Assembly (NCBI GenBank): GCA_945861245.1
Contig: CAMAUE010000001.1
Coordinates: 62,001-126,000, forward strand
From: Singulisphaera sp. GP187
GTDB taxonomy: Bacteria; Planctomycetota; Planctomycetia; Gemmatales; Gemmataceae
Direction of reading: 5' to 3'
DNA: 64,000 bases
Below, piece by piece: positions 11,314-19,664 of the stretch (positions are counted from its first letter, which is position 1; the number at the start of each line of letters is the position of its first letter). Made by a program: the position numbers and the translations under genes. Below the pieces are notes generated by a model. That model was not told the DNA's origin, made no database searches, and worked only from the letters and a program-made list of their open reading frames with translations.

Positions 11314-12240
11314 TCAATCCAGCTTCCGTAGCTCGATTCCACGGAAGTTGGCCGCGGCGCCGGGCGGGCGCCAGTGCATCGTATTTCCAGTGCGTGTGAC
11401 TTCATATTTGATCTGCAGGAAAAAGTTCAATGTCAATTCGCTGCCGTTCTGCGTGTAGGTAAAGTTCTGCGTCATGAGATTCATGCCACCAAACCCGCGT
11501 GGCGTCTGTGTCGCCGAGCCGTTGGCGCGAAACTCTTAGACCATCAGGCCCGGCACCTGCTCCCAGCGTCCGACGATATCGGGCTTTGAGTTTCCGAACC
11601 ATAGCATCGCAACGATGCCCGTTACGCAACACAGCAGCAATACAATGACCGCTCCGCCGATACCTGCAATGAGCAGGATCGGCGGGCCTTTTTTCTTGTC
11701 TTTCTTGTGGTCGGATGAGGATTCATCGCCATCATCATCATCGGCATCGCGGCGCCGACTTTTTCGTCGTGGCCTATCGTCATTGCCTTCGTTATCGTCA
11801 TCGTGTGGTTTTTTTCGCGAACGTGGTTCGTCTTCGCCCTCATCGTTACGGCGATTCTTTCGTGTACGCGACACATCGTCAGCGACTTCGATGTCGATCG
11901 CGGCGAATTCGCCCGCGCCCTCGGTTTCTTCCACTTCATCGACTTCGTCAACTTCATCGACATCGTCCACAGCGTCGTCGGCATCCGTCGCATCGGGTAC
12001 TTCGTAAGCGGGCGGCTCCGGTTCAGGCTGCGGCGGTTCAGGCGGTTGCTCGGCTTCATCCGACGGCAGCGAATCAGGAACCTGGGCGGCGAGCGAGGTC
12101 TTCGCCGAGGCGGCACGCGATGCCGCCGGCGTCGTGAAGCTTTCCTTGCACTTCGGGCACTTCACGTTCCGGCCCGCGGGAATGGGCGTCGGCGATTTTA
12201 ACACCGCTTGGCAATGAACGCACTGGATCGAGTAGCTCAT
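11314..12240 (-). pseudogene. Zinc-ribbon, acidic-linker, single-TM protein interrupted by an in-frame TAA
   Basis: From ATG 12240 the protein starts MSYSIQCVHCQAVLK and has a CxxC...CPKC zinc ribbon, a long Asp/Glu/Arg/Lys-rich linker (about residues 60-185), one membrane helix (ILLIAGIGGAVIVLLLCCVT) and then KPDIVGRWEQVPGLMV followed by TAA (11538-11536). The same frame continues after that stop for 73 codons (EFRANGSATQTPRG, FTYTQNGSELTLNFFLQ, YEVTRTGNTMHW, GIELRKLD) to TGA at 11314. GRWE...EFRANG...YEVTRTG is a coherent small beta-barrel-like domain split by the stop. Likely a nonsense mutation or sequencing error; the upstream part (11536-12240, 234 residues) could still be made. A GTG at 12270 is an alternative start. 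Confidence 0.75.
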
Positions 12241-12519
12241 GTGTGCGAGACTCTTGACCGATTCCGACACGCGCGGGAGCGAAGTGCGTGTGAAAAAAAA
12301 ACACTACGAATTTATTCGTGGTTCACAGATCGTTCTATGCCTCGTCGATGTAATGGTTAAAATCGATTCAGATTGATCTGGATTGAACCCACCTGTTTGC
12401 AGTAGGATTAACCTTATGGCAATTCGCTGCCGATAATACTTTCTTGGACCGCGGAATGACATTCATCCCGACCAGATCGTAGGTTGTTGTAAGTCGGACT
12501 TTCATCACGGAGAGAAATT

Positions 12520-12990
12520 ATGATCCGCAAAACCACCGCATTCGCGTGTCTCACGATTGCCCTATCCACGCTCACGCTGGCGTCCCAGGCCGGCGCGCCA
12601 AAGTCGGCGGACCAGGTCAAGGCGGTTGCAACGGCGACAAAAACTGACGCCAAGGGCACACAGACCGTGACCATCACCCTCGACATCGTTAAAGGCTGGC
12701 ATCTCTACGCCAACCCAGTTAATCACAACAACGACTTCCTCGACGGCGCCCAGACTCGCGTCAAAGTTGCTGCGAAGGAAAAAGTAAAAGCGAGCGTAAA
12801 ATATCCGGTCGGCAAAACGCACGTTGACGGGAAAGAAAAGTATGACATCTACGAAGGCAAGGTCACGATCCAGGTCGGTGTCCAACGTACTGCTGGCGAC
12901 GTAAGTCCGCTTGAAATTGTCATCGACGTTCAAGCGTGCGACAGCAAGTTCTGCCTGATGCCGAGCAAGATCAAACTGCAAATTCCCTAA
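12520..12990 (+). CDS. Secreted DsbD-alpha-like (thiol:disulfide interchange N-terminal domain) protein
   Basis: 156 residues with a signal peptide (MIRKTTAFACLTIALSTLTL). The mature part (TITLDIVKGWHLYANPVNHN, VKYPVGKTHVDGKEKYDIYEGKV) follows the immunoglobulin-like N-terminal domain of DsbD. The Cys pair C140 and C145 in QACDSKFCLMP lies where DsbD-alpha has its redox pair. The membrane and thioredoxin domains of DsbD are absent, so this is a stand-alone domain that may pass electrons from, or to, an unlinked partner. A ggagag ribosome site precedes the ATG. No neighbour suggests the partner. Confidence 0.8.
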   Translation: MIRKTTAFACLTIALSTLTLASQAGAPKSADQVKAVATATKTDAKGTQTVTITLDIVKGWHLYANPVNHNNDFLDGAQTRVKVAAKEKVKASVKYPVGKTHVDGKEKYDIYEGKVTIQVGVQRTAGDVSPLEIVIDVQACDSKFCLMPSKIKLQIP

Positions 12991-13079
12991 GTGGCATCTC
13001 CGCGATTATCCGAGCCAGAGCGCCAGCGATGGACCAAGCGGCAGGATTGGCGCTGTCGACAGAATTCGATTTTTCTAGT

Positions 13080-13134
13080 GAGCCGGAAGCGCAAGAGACG
13101 GTTATTACCTGACCGTCGCTTATGCTTTCGGCTC
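13080..13134. repeat. Palindromic element, family C (gagccggaagcgtaagcgacgg)
   Basis: Arms 13080-13101 and 13113-13134 pair with three mismatches. It lies between the converging DsbD-like and ACT-domain genes. Better copies are at 16286-16346 and 19584-19642. Confidence 0.8.
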
Positions 13135-13184
13135 GAAAAACGACTCGAGTCGGGCGTCTCATCCTTCTCGGACTATGAATTCAA

Positions 13185-13646
13185 TCACTTCACGCTTTGT
13201 TTCACTTCGTTGGCGGCGGCGAGTCCCAAGTCGGCGAGAATCTGAGCCGCGCGGTTGGCATCGTCGACGGTGTCGAATGCCGCGTAACCGATGAATTTCA
13301 TACCGATGACGGCCATCGTGAGGCCCTGAAGCGTGATGCCGGCGATCGCCCATTTCTGCGTCAAATGATGCGCCAATCCCGCTTCGTTGTCGCCCTCGAT
13401 TCGCCTCAACACGGGGAAATCGGTTTCTTGCATGCCTGCGTCCTTGGCGGCACGCGTCTGCGCTGGGCCGGTGACGGGTGCAACGTAAAGAACACCGAAG
13501 CCGGGTTTGCTCAGTAGGCGTTTGGTGAAGACATACTCAAGGTTTGCCTCGGCCTGAGCGAGATGGGCCAGTTTGCTCGATACGCCGCCAATGGCGTCGG
13601 CCACTTCGCAACTCCACACATGTACGCGGTCCCATTTGAAGCTCAT
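13185..13646 (-). CDS. ACT-domain-like small protein
   Basis: 153 residues, no signal peptide, so cytoplasmic. VHVWSCEVADAIGGVSSKLAHLAQAEANLEYVF reads as an ACT fold first strand and helix, and a second similar half follows (KWAIAGITLQGLTMAVIGMKFIGYAAFDTVDDANRAAQIL). ACT domains bind amino acids and regulate enzymes; here no catalytic partner is fused. The ATG at 13646 is preceded by ggtgg (aggtggtggg), a usable ribosome site. Convergent with the DsbD-like gene. The family is known to me from planctomycetes as an uncharacterised amino-acid-binding-like protein. Confidence 0.75.
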   Translation of the reverse strand: MSFKWDRVHVWSCEVADAIGGVSSKLAHLAQAEANLEYVFTKRLLSKPGFGVLYVAPVTGPAQTRAAKDAGMQETDFPVLRRIEGDNEAGLAHHLTQKWAIAGITLQGLTMAVIGMKFIGYAAFDTVDDANRAAQILADLGLAAANEVKQSVK

Positions 13647-14026
13647 CTCCCACCACCTTTCGCTAAAGGATTGCGGAATTTGCGTCCGGAATCAGGATAT
13701 GGTACCGACAATAAACCCATCGGCAGCATATCCCGCACAACGATGTATGCCAACTATAATTATGGTTCTCTGCCAGCAATTAGGAAAAAAGCGCACGCCA
13801 CGGCGAAAAGACCCTTAAGAAGAGGAAGCGATAAACGAACGCCTTCATCGTTTTGAATTCTTGCTTTGCGTCTTTGCGTGAGGTTGCATTTCTTGATTCG
13901 AGAGTGAAATTATTGAAAGGGGAGGATTTCGGTGTTGCATCTCTTCGTTTTTTTCAGGACAATAGGGGAATGGAATAAAGGAATCAGATCGTTCGGGCCA
14001 ACTCTGCGAATAATAAAGGGGATCCC
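13647..14026. other. 380-base divergent intergenic region
   Basis: Lies between the minus-strand ACT gene and the plus-strand DUF1570-like gene and should hold promoters for both. It is relatively A/T-rich. No open frame with a plausible start and composition was found. A stretch near 13855-13885 (cttgctttgcgtctttgcgtgaggt) looks like the kind of scattered repeat common in these genomes, but has no partner arm here. Confidence 0.5.
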
Positions 14027-16171
14027 ATGCTCCAACGAATGCTATTGCTCCTGGCGATGCTGCTGGGAGCTTCGACAGCACACGCGGATTATGTTATTGT
14101 GCGGATCAATGTCAATCAGATGAACTTCATTCCGATGGCACCGCCTGGATTTGCTGGCGGTGTTCCCGGTGCGAATGTCGGTGCCATTCCTGGCGCAAAC
14201 GTCGGCGGCCTCCCTGGCGCGAATGTCGGTGGCGTTCCCGGCGCTCTCCTTGGAGGGCTCCCGGGAAATATCGCCGGCGGGGCGCTTGGTACGCCCGCAG
14301 CTGCGTTTATCGGCCTCTTCCCAGGCGGCGGAATTGGTTTCGGCGGCGTGCAGCCCCAACCTGGCGAGCCCAACCCAATGCCCGGCGGCCTGCCAGGCAT
14401 CATGGCTGAAGATCCCAATGCTAAGTACATCACCGCTGTCCTCGAGATGCGCAACTATTCCAAACCTGTGCCTACGCCGTTCGGCCTGGTCTTCAAGTAC
14501 GATCACGAATGGGGCACGAACAACTGGCTGTTGCTCTCGCCCCTCGCGCCGATGTTCGTCGGCCAATTCGAAGCGAAGACTTTCTGGGCGGAGCTGAATC
14601 CCGAACTCAGCAAGGCCAAGGCAGCCAAGAACGTCGACGACCTACTCCACCTCGCGCGTCGCTGTATCGCGCATGGCAAATTGTCGACGTTCCATCGCGT
14701 AATGGAAGATGTGGTCAAGCTCGATCCGAGGCATCTCAACGTCAAAAACTACCTGAAGGTCCAGCGGGATTTGGCAAAGGCGCCGACTGCCGAGGATCCT
14801 GCCCAACGAGAATTAATCGACCGCTGGCGCGAGGATAAATATCGCACGCACACGAGCAAGAAAGGCCGCTACCGAATCTACGCCCAGATCGTTGGATCCG
14901 ACCGGGCCACGGAAAAAAACATCGAAACTCGATTGGCGATGTTCGACGATGTTTTGGAGACGTTCTACTACTTTTTCGCAGCCCAACGGGACAACACGAT
15001 GTTACCCGCGATGCCTAAATACATTCTGCCTGTGTTATTGACGGGTTCAAAGACCGAATTGGCCAATCGTCGGCTCCATTGGGGCAACGAGCCGATGACC
15101 ACTGAAGGATTTACACCTCGGCGTGATAATGTGATTATTATGCCCGCCAAGGTTCGAGAAAACGACGCCATATTCATGGATTTTGAGAGAATTCTCGACG
15201 AGAAGATTCGCAGTGCGAATGAGCAATTCGCGGAATTTGGCATCCGTGTCACGATGACCAAAGAGAACCTGCTTTCGGGCAAGATCAACGAATCCAAGGA
15301 AGCAGGCAGGGCGGCGGCTTTCATCGCCATCGCTCAGACTGCCGTCGCGCTTTGGTATTCCCAGATACTTGAGGCGGAACGCCATGCCGTCACCCACGAA
15401 GGCGTTCGTCAGCTGTTGACCGCCTCTAACATGTTCCCGCGCAATGTGCAAACGCCCGATTGGCTCGTCGTCGGTCTGGCGACGCTCCTCGAAACGCCTG
15501 CGGGCGCGGTGCATTCGACGATTGGCACGCCGAGTTGGACGCATTTGGTCAACTTCAAGCACTACCGCAACGCCAAGGTATTGGAGAATCCCTCTCAAGT
15601 GATGCAGGCCGTTGTCAGCGACAAATATTTCCATGAAGCACGTCGGCTGGCGAAATTGGCAGACGGTAGTCCGAACGAAAAATCGATAATCGCCGCTCGG
15701 GAATCCTGGGAATTGGCGTCTTCGACTTCGTGGGCGTTGGTTTATTACCTGTCACAGAGCAATCGCCTGGACCATTTCTTCAAATATGGCAAGGAGCTCG
15801 ACAAGCTGCCTCGCGATCTTGATTTGTCCAGTGCGATTATGGAAGGGTGCCTTGCCAAGGCATTCGACATCGCCGACGCTCGTGATCCCCGGCGGATCAA
15901 TCGCACGCGGTTTGACGCCTTGGCCGCCAATTGGTTCGATGTGATGCAAGGTGCCAACTTGGCTCATCCGAAGTTGCAGGGCCATTTCGAGCGAATGCGG
16001 GCGATGCGGGCCGGTACGACGATACCCGGCGGCGTGATCTCGATGCCCGCTCCGGGTGGCGTTGTTCCGCCGAATCCGGCAATCGTGCCTCCGGTTCCTG
16101 GACAACCGGTTAATCCTGGCGGACCTGCTCCGCCGCGCGTTCCCGCACCTCCCGGCTCCGGCGCGGGGTGA
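14027..16171 (+). CDS. Secreted DUF1570-like protein with Gly-rich repeats and a degenerate zinc site
   Basis: 714 residues. Signal peptide MLQRMLLLLAMLLGASTAHA. Residues about 43-110 are Gly/Pro/Ala-rich with GANVGG(V/I/L)P repeats. After an alpha-helical middle comes a peptidase-like region: EAERHAVTHEGVRQLLTASN and TPDWLVVGLATLLETP align with the DUF1570 pattern HExTHQL...PxWxxEGLAxYFE, but the second zinc His is Arg461 (H457-E458-G-V-R461) and the downstream Glu is Val, so catalysis is unlikely. The C-terminus is Pro/Gly-rich (about residues 665-714). A strong AAGGGG ribosome site precedes the ATG. The intact relative in this window is at 61821-62702. Function unknown. Confidence 0.8.
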   Translation: MLQRMLLLLAMLLGASTAHADYVIVRINVNQMNFIPMAPPGFAGGVPGANVGAIPGANVGGLPGANVGGVPGALLGGLPGNIAGGALGTPAAAFIGLFPGGGIGFGGVQPQPGEPNPMPGGLPGIMAEDPNAKYITAVLEMRNYSKPVPTPFGLVFKYDHEWGTNNWLLLSPLAPMFVGQFEAKTFWAELNPELSKAKAAKNVDDLLHLARRCIAHGKLSTFHRVMEDVVKLDPRHLNVKNYLKVQRDLAKAPTAEDPAQRELIDRWREDKYRTHTSKKGRYRIYAQIVGSDRATEKNIETRLAMFDDVLETFYYFFAAQRDNTMLPAMPKYILPVLLTGSKTELANRRLHWGNEPMTTEGFTPRRDNVIIMPAKVRENDAIFMDFERILDEKIRSANEQFAEFGIRVTMTKENLLSGKINESKEAGRAAAFIAIAQTAVALWYSQILEAERHAVTHEGVRQLLTASNMFPRNVQTPDWLVVGLATLLETPAGAVHSTIGTPSWTHLVNFKHYRNAKVLENPSQVMQAVVSDKYFHEARRLAKLADGSPNEKSIIAARESWELASSTSWALVYYLSQSNRLDHFFKYGKELDKLPRDLDLSSAIMEGCLAKAFDIADARDPRRINRTRFDALAANWFDVMQGANLAHPKLQGHFERMRAMRAGTTIPGGVISMPAPGGVVPPNPAIVPPVPGQPVNPGGPAPPRVPAPPGSGAG
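14155..14260 (+). repeat. In-gene 30-base repeat coding for GANVGG(V/I/L)P
   Basis: Three to four tandem imperfect units of 30 bases reading P-G-A-N-V-G-(G/A)-(I/L/V). Coding repeat, not a CRISPR array: units are adjacent without spacers and keep the frame. Confidence 0.8.
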
Positions 16172-16285
16172 GTGTGATCGATCCGTTCACTTTTTGCACC
16201 CTAAAACTTCCAAAACGCTCACAGTCCATCGGCGGTGGGCGTTTCTTGTTTTCGCTTCCGGCGATGCCTTTGACATAATTCGTGT

Positions 16286-16346
16286 TACGAGCCGGAAGCG
16301 TAAGCGACGGTTTTCACGAATCCGTTGCTTACGCTTCCGACTCGTA
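16286..16346. repeat. Palindromic element, family C, in the 416-base gap 16172-16587
   Basis: 25-bp arms 16286-16310 and 16322-16346 with two mismatches. The rest of the gap (16172-16587) has no gene-like frame; it must contain the promoter of the BBP7 gene, and an AAGGA ribosome site stands just before 16588. Confidence 0.85.
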
Positions 16347-16587
16347 CTTTCGAGGGGTCGCGTCAAAGTTGGCAAACCTTGCCGATTGTTCCGCCGCTAA
16401 CGATTTTGCCGTTGGTAGCGAAAATGCACGCCCCTTCGTGTCAAATTGCGTACACTTTGGCGGATAGCTGCGTTCTGCGGGGCCGATCTATTCGATGGTA
16501 TCGGTATCACCGCTTCACGTGGTTTTACGTGATCACATAGTGCGGAACGAATAACCAGGACGAGCCCCGTCAATTCAAGGATGTCCC

Positions 16588-17820
16588 ATGAGACGCACTC
16601 TGCTCTCCGTCGTCTGCTTGCTTCTTGGCACGCCGATGTTGTTCGGCCAGCCGACGTTCTTGCCTCCGCCGCGAATCACGACACTTCCTGCCGAGATAAC
16701 GCCGATGCGGGAAAGCGTGGCGCCCGTCAATTTCAACGAACCCAGCCAGGACACGCCTCGCTGGTCGTTGACGGCGGAATACCTGCTCTGGTCGACGTCG
16801 CGCAGCCCGGTCCCGGTGCCCTTGGTCACGACCGGCGACACCAGCCGGACGGCCGGCGGTTTCATCGGCGACCAGAGTACCCGCGTTCTGGTCGGCAATT
16901 CCAACATCGACTTTGGTGGGATTTCCGGCGGACGAATCGGCTTAACACGCTGGCTGGACTGCGACCGCGTCCTCGGCATCGAAGGCAGCGCGTTCGTGTT
17001 GGGACGCCAAGAGACGAGCAACCTCACCGCGTCCGATGCGGCCGGCAGCCCTCTGCTCGTTTTTCCCTATCAAACACCAGCCGGCGTAGAGACGGGACTC
17101 GTAATCTCCGATCCCAATCCAAAGGCGAGAGGCAATGTGCGTGTAAACATTTCGAACCGCTTTTGGGGCGCGGATGCCAACGGCGTCTACAACATTTACC
17201 AGCAACAATGGCTCGCCGTTGACGCCCTGCTCGGCTTCCGATACTTCGATCTCGGCGATAGCCTTGAGATTGTCTCCAACTCGGAAAACCCGATTACTCT
17301 CAACAACTACTCCGCCGTGGAAACATTCCGCACCCGCAATCAGTTTTTCGGCGGTCAACTCGGTTCGCGCGTCGGCCTCCAACAAGGCCGTGTTTCGGCC
17401 GACTTCACCAGCTTCATCGCGCTAGGCTCGACGGAGCAAGTCGTGAGTATCGTCGGCACGAGCAACTTCTCCGGCGCCAACGCCACCCCGGCAGGCACGC
17501 GGTCCGGCTTCCTCTATACGCAACAGTCGAACATCGGCAACCGCCGACACCGCGCATTCTCCGCCATCCCGCAGATGCAAGCCAAGCTTGGCTTCGATCT
17601 TACCTGCAAGCTTCGCGCGACGGTCGGCTACGATGCAATCTGGTGGAACAACGTCGTCCGCCCCGGCGACCAGATCGACCGCGTCATTAACATCACGCAG
17701 GCATCGCCGAACATCGGCGGCATAGGCGTTCTCAGCGGCGCCGCTCGCCCGGCGCCACTCAACACGACCAGCGATTTCTGGGCCCAGGGCGTCAGCTTCG
17801 GTTTGGAATATCGCTGGTAA
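16588..17820 (+). CDS. BBP7-family outer-membrane beta-barrel protein
   Basis: 410 residues, signal peptide MRRTLLSVVCLLLGTPMLFGQ, then a Pro-rich start of the mature chain (PTFLPPPR). WSLTAEYLLWSTSRSP, GRIGLTRWLDCDRVLGIEGSAFVL, FWGADANGVYN, VDALLGFRYFDLGDSLEIVS and the late ATVGYDAIWWNNVVRPGDQID are hallmarks of the planctomycete BBP7 barrel (first defined in Blastopirellula/Rhodopirellula). The chain ends with an aromatic residue (GLEYRW), as needed for BAM-dependent insertion. Likely a porin-like or structural protein of the outer membrane. Confidence 0.92.
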   Translation: MRRTLLSVVCLLLGTPMLFGQPTFLPPPRITTLPAEITPMRESVAPVNFNEPSQDTPRWSLTAEYLLWSTSRSPVPVPLVTTGDTSRTAGGFIGDQSTRVLVGNSNIDFGGISGGRIGLTRWLDCDRVLGIEGSAFVLGRQETSNLTASDAAGSPLLVFPYQTPAGVETGLVISDPNPKARGNVRVNISNRFWGADANGVYNIYQQQWLAVDALLGFRYFDLGDSLEIVSNSENPITLNNYSAVETFRTRNQFFGGQLGSRVGLQQGRVSADFTSFIALGSTEQVVSIVGTSNFSGANATPAGTRSGFLYTQQSNIGNRRHRAFSAIPQMQAKLGFDLTCKLRATVGYDAIWWNNVVRPGDQIDRVINITQASPNIGGIGVLSGAARPAPLNTTSDFWAQGVSFGLEYRW

Positions 17821-17839
17821 TGCGAATGAATTCGATTTT

Positions 17840-17922
17840 CGTTTAGCCATTTGCTTTTGGCGAGCGCGAGCCATGTATCGTGCAATACACGTTCGCGCTC
17901 GCCAAAGGCAAATGGCTAAACG
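17840..17922. repeat. Palindromic element, family B
   Basis: 30-bp arms 17840-17869 and 17893-17922, one mismatch. The arms carry atttgc where other copies have ctcgc, so this copy has diverged on both sides in a compensating way. It sits between convergent BBP7 and rsmA genes, 13 bases from the rsmA stop. Confidence 0.9.
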
Positions 17923-17934
17923 AACACGAGACCA

Positions 17935-18846
17935 TCACTCGTTGAACGCCTCGCAGAGTTGGAGGTGCTGATCGATCGATAGCGTCTCGGCTCGCTCGGT
18001 TCCCGAATAGCCCAATTCGGCCAACTTACGATCGACGACTTCCTTGGAGTGCTGATTGCCTGTCGCGCTGATTAAGCCACCGCGAAGATTCTTGCGGCGA
18101 TGGGAGTAAAGATCGCGCAAAAAGTAGCGAAGCTTTTGCACGTCTTTCACTTTGGCACGCTTCTCAGCGTTCGGCCGCACGCAGACGATTCCGGAATCAA
18201 CCTTGGGGCGAGGCCAAAAGACGTCCGGCGGCAGTCGGCGTAGGATTTCCACATCCGCCAGGCTCTGCACCATGACCGCCAGGGCGCCATATTCTTTCGT
18301 GTGAGGCTTGGAGATCAGCTTCTCCGCGATCTCCCATTGCACCATCACCACCATGCGCTCGAGTTCCACGCCCGCGATCAGCAGGTTGGAAATCACCGGC
18401 GTGGCAACCGCATACGGCAGGTTTGCGACGAGCTTGCGCTTCTGCGGTTTGTAGGTTCGCGATAAATCTTCGAAGTGTTCGAGAATCTCAGGATTGAGTT
18501 GGTTCTTGTTCTTCAGAATGTCGGCCTTCACCATGCGTGCGTGGCTGAACGCATGCACCGTTTCGCACGCCAGGTCGTAGAACGCGGGATCGATCTCAAC
18601 GCTCAGCACCGCGCCGGCCTGCTCGGCAAGGTGCGCTGTGAGGCTGCCAGTACCCGAGCCTACTTCCAGCACAAGATCGGCACGTGTCAACTCCGCGGCG
18701 GCGACGACGAAATCGATCAGATTCAAATCGATCAGGAAGTTCTGCCCGAGGCTACTCTTCGGATGCAGCCGATGCGATCCGAAGAGGTTTCGTAAGTAGG
18801 ATTGCGTCTGCCGCGGCGCGGGATGTTCGTTTGATGTTGTCTGCAT
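17935..18846 (-). CDS. rsmA: 16S rRNA (adenine(1518)-N6/adenine(1519)-N6)-dimethyltransferase RsmA/KsgA
   Basis: 303 residues. Dimethylates two adjacent adenines in the 3'-terminal hairpin of 16S rRNA using SAM during 30S maturation. Visible: HPKSSLGQNFLID near the N-terminus, SAM-binding motif I VLEVGSGTGSLTAHLA (59-74), acidic loop VEIDPAF (83-89), catalytic motif IV NLPYAVATP (142-150), and VWPRPKVDSG-like FWPRPKVDSGIV further on. Start at ATG 18846; the open frame extends upstream into a repeat. It is the last gene of a minus-strand group after pssA and ribE. Confidence 0.95.
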   Translation of the reverse strand: MQTTSNEHPAPRQTQSYLRNLFGSHRLHPKSSLGQNFLIDLNLIDFVVAAAELTRADLVLEVGSGTGSLTAHLAEQAGAVLSVEIDPAFYDLACETVHAFSHARMVKADILKNKNQLNPEILEHFEDLSRTYKPQKRKLVANLPYAVATPVISNLLIAGVELERMVVMVQWEIAEKLISKPHTKEYGALAVMVQSLADVEILRRLPPDVFWPRPKVDSGIVCVRPNAEKRAKVKDVQKLRYFLRDLYSHRRKNLRGGLISATGNQHSKEVVDRKLAELGYSGTERAETLSIDQHLQLCEAFNE

Positions 18847-18874
18847 CGGGATATTGTATGGGTACTTGAGCCTA

Positions 18875-18929
18875 CTTGCATGCGGCTTAGCGCTCGCAAG
18901 GCACCACATGAGCGCTAGGTCGCAAGCGC
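18875..18929. repeat. Decayed palindromic element, family A
   Basis: cttgcatgcggcttagcgct (18875-18894) pairs imperfectly with agcgctaggtcgcaagcg (18911-18928). It occupies the 99-base gap between ribE and rsmA. Confidence 0.7.
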
Positions 18930-18945
18930 AATCGCTAACACAAGT

Positions 18946-19548
18946 TCAAATCGGCCTCTCCATTTGTTCGATGCACTTGAAGACATACTTCGCGAACATA
19001 TCGATTTCGAGATTCACTTTATCGCCGGGTTGTTTGAAGCCGAGCGTGGTGACAGCCAAGGTGTGCGGAATGAGCGCGACGCTGAACTGGGTTGGCGTGA
19101 CATCGACGAGCGTCAAGCTCACGCCATCGACGGTGATCGAGCCTTTGCGGATCATCTGCCGGGCGAGGTCGGGCGGGCAGTCGAACCAGATCGTTTCCCA
19201 TTCGCCTTGTCGTTCCCGGCGAGCGATGGTCGCGACGCCATCGACATGGCCTTGTACGATATGTCCGCCGAGCCGATCGCCGACGCGCAACGCACGCTCG
19301 AGATTCACGCGAGCGCCGGCACGCAATTCGCTAAGGTTTGTGAGCCGCAACGTCTCCGGCCCGGCCTGGAATAAGAACGCCCAATCATCGCATGCAACGA
19401 CTGTCAGGCAAACGCCGTTGATTGCCACACTCGCGCCGATGGGTAGGTCGGCAGCGATCGTTGGCTCTTCGATGTGCAGCAACGTTCCTGTGCCATCCGT
19501 CGTGACGCTGCGAACCGTGCCGAGTCTCTCAACTAAACCGGTGAACAT
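18946..19548 (-). CDS. ribE: Riboflavin synthase, alpha chain
   Basis: 200 residues, cytoplasmic. Converts two 6,7-dimethyl-8-ribityllumazines to riboflavin. The N-terminus MFTGLVERLGTV and the block SVAINGVCLTVV belong to the first lumazine-binding barrel; the second begins near residue 98 (GHIVQGHVDGVATI, ITVDGVSLTLVDV). Length is usual for the family (about 200-215). The C-terminus ERPI follows the trimerisation helix region. Start ATG at 19548 is the conserved MFTG. Lies between pssA and rsmA on the same strand, with a palindrome in each gap. Confidence 0.95.
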   Translation of the reverse strand: MFTGLVERLGTVRSVTTDGTGTLLHIEEPTIAADLPIGASVAINGVCLTVVACDDWAFLFQAGPETLRLTNLSELRAGARVNLERALRVGDRLGGHIVQGHVDGVATIARRERQGEWETIWFDCPPDLARQMIRKGSITVDGVSLTLVDVTPTQFSVALIPHTLAVTTLGFKQPGDKVNLEIDMFAKYVFKCIEQMERPI

Positions 19549-19583
19549 GCATCACCCCATCCAGCACTTTCAATAGTCGTTTC

Positions 19584-19642
19584 ACGAGCCGGAAGCGTAA
19601 GCGACGTATAGGAGAAAACCGTCGCTTACGCTTCCGGCTCGT
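19584..19642. repeat. Palindromic element, family C
   Basis: Exact 23-bp arms 19584-19606 and 19620-19642, the best copy of family C in the window, in the 116-base gap between pssA and ribE. Confidence 0.92.
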
Positions 19643-19664
19643 TAATTTTCGGGGCACGGCAGGT

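Noticed and set aside
14155-14260. CRISPR-like repetition
   Set aside because: Units are adjacent, in frame and code for GANVGG; no unique spacers and no cas genes in the window.
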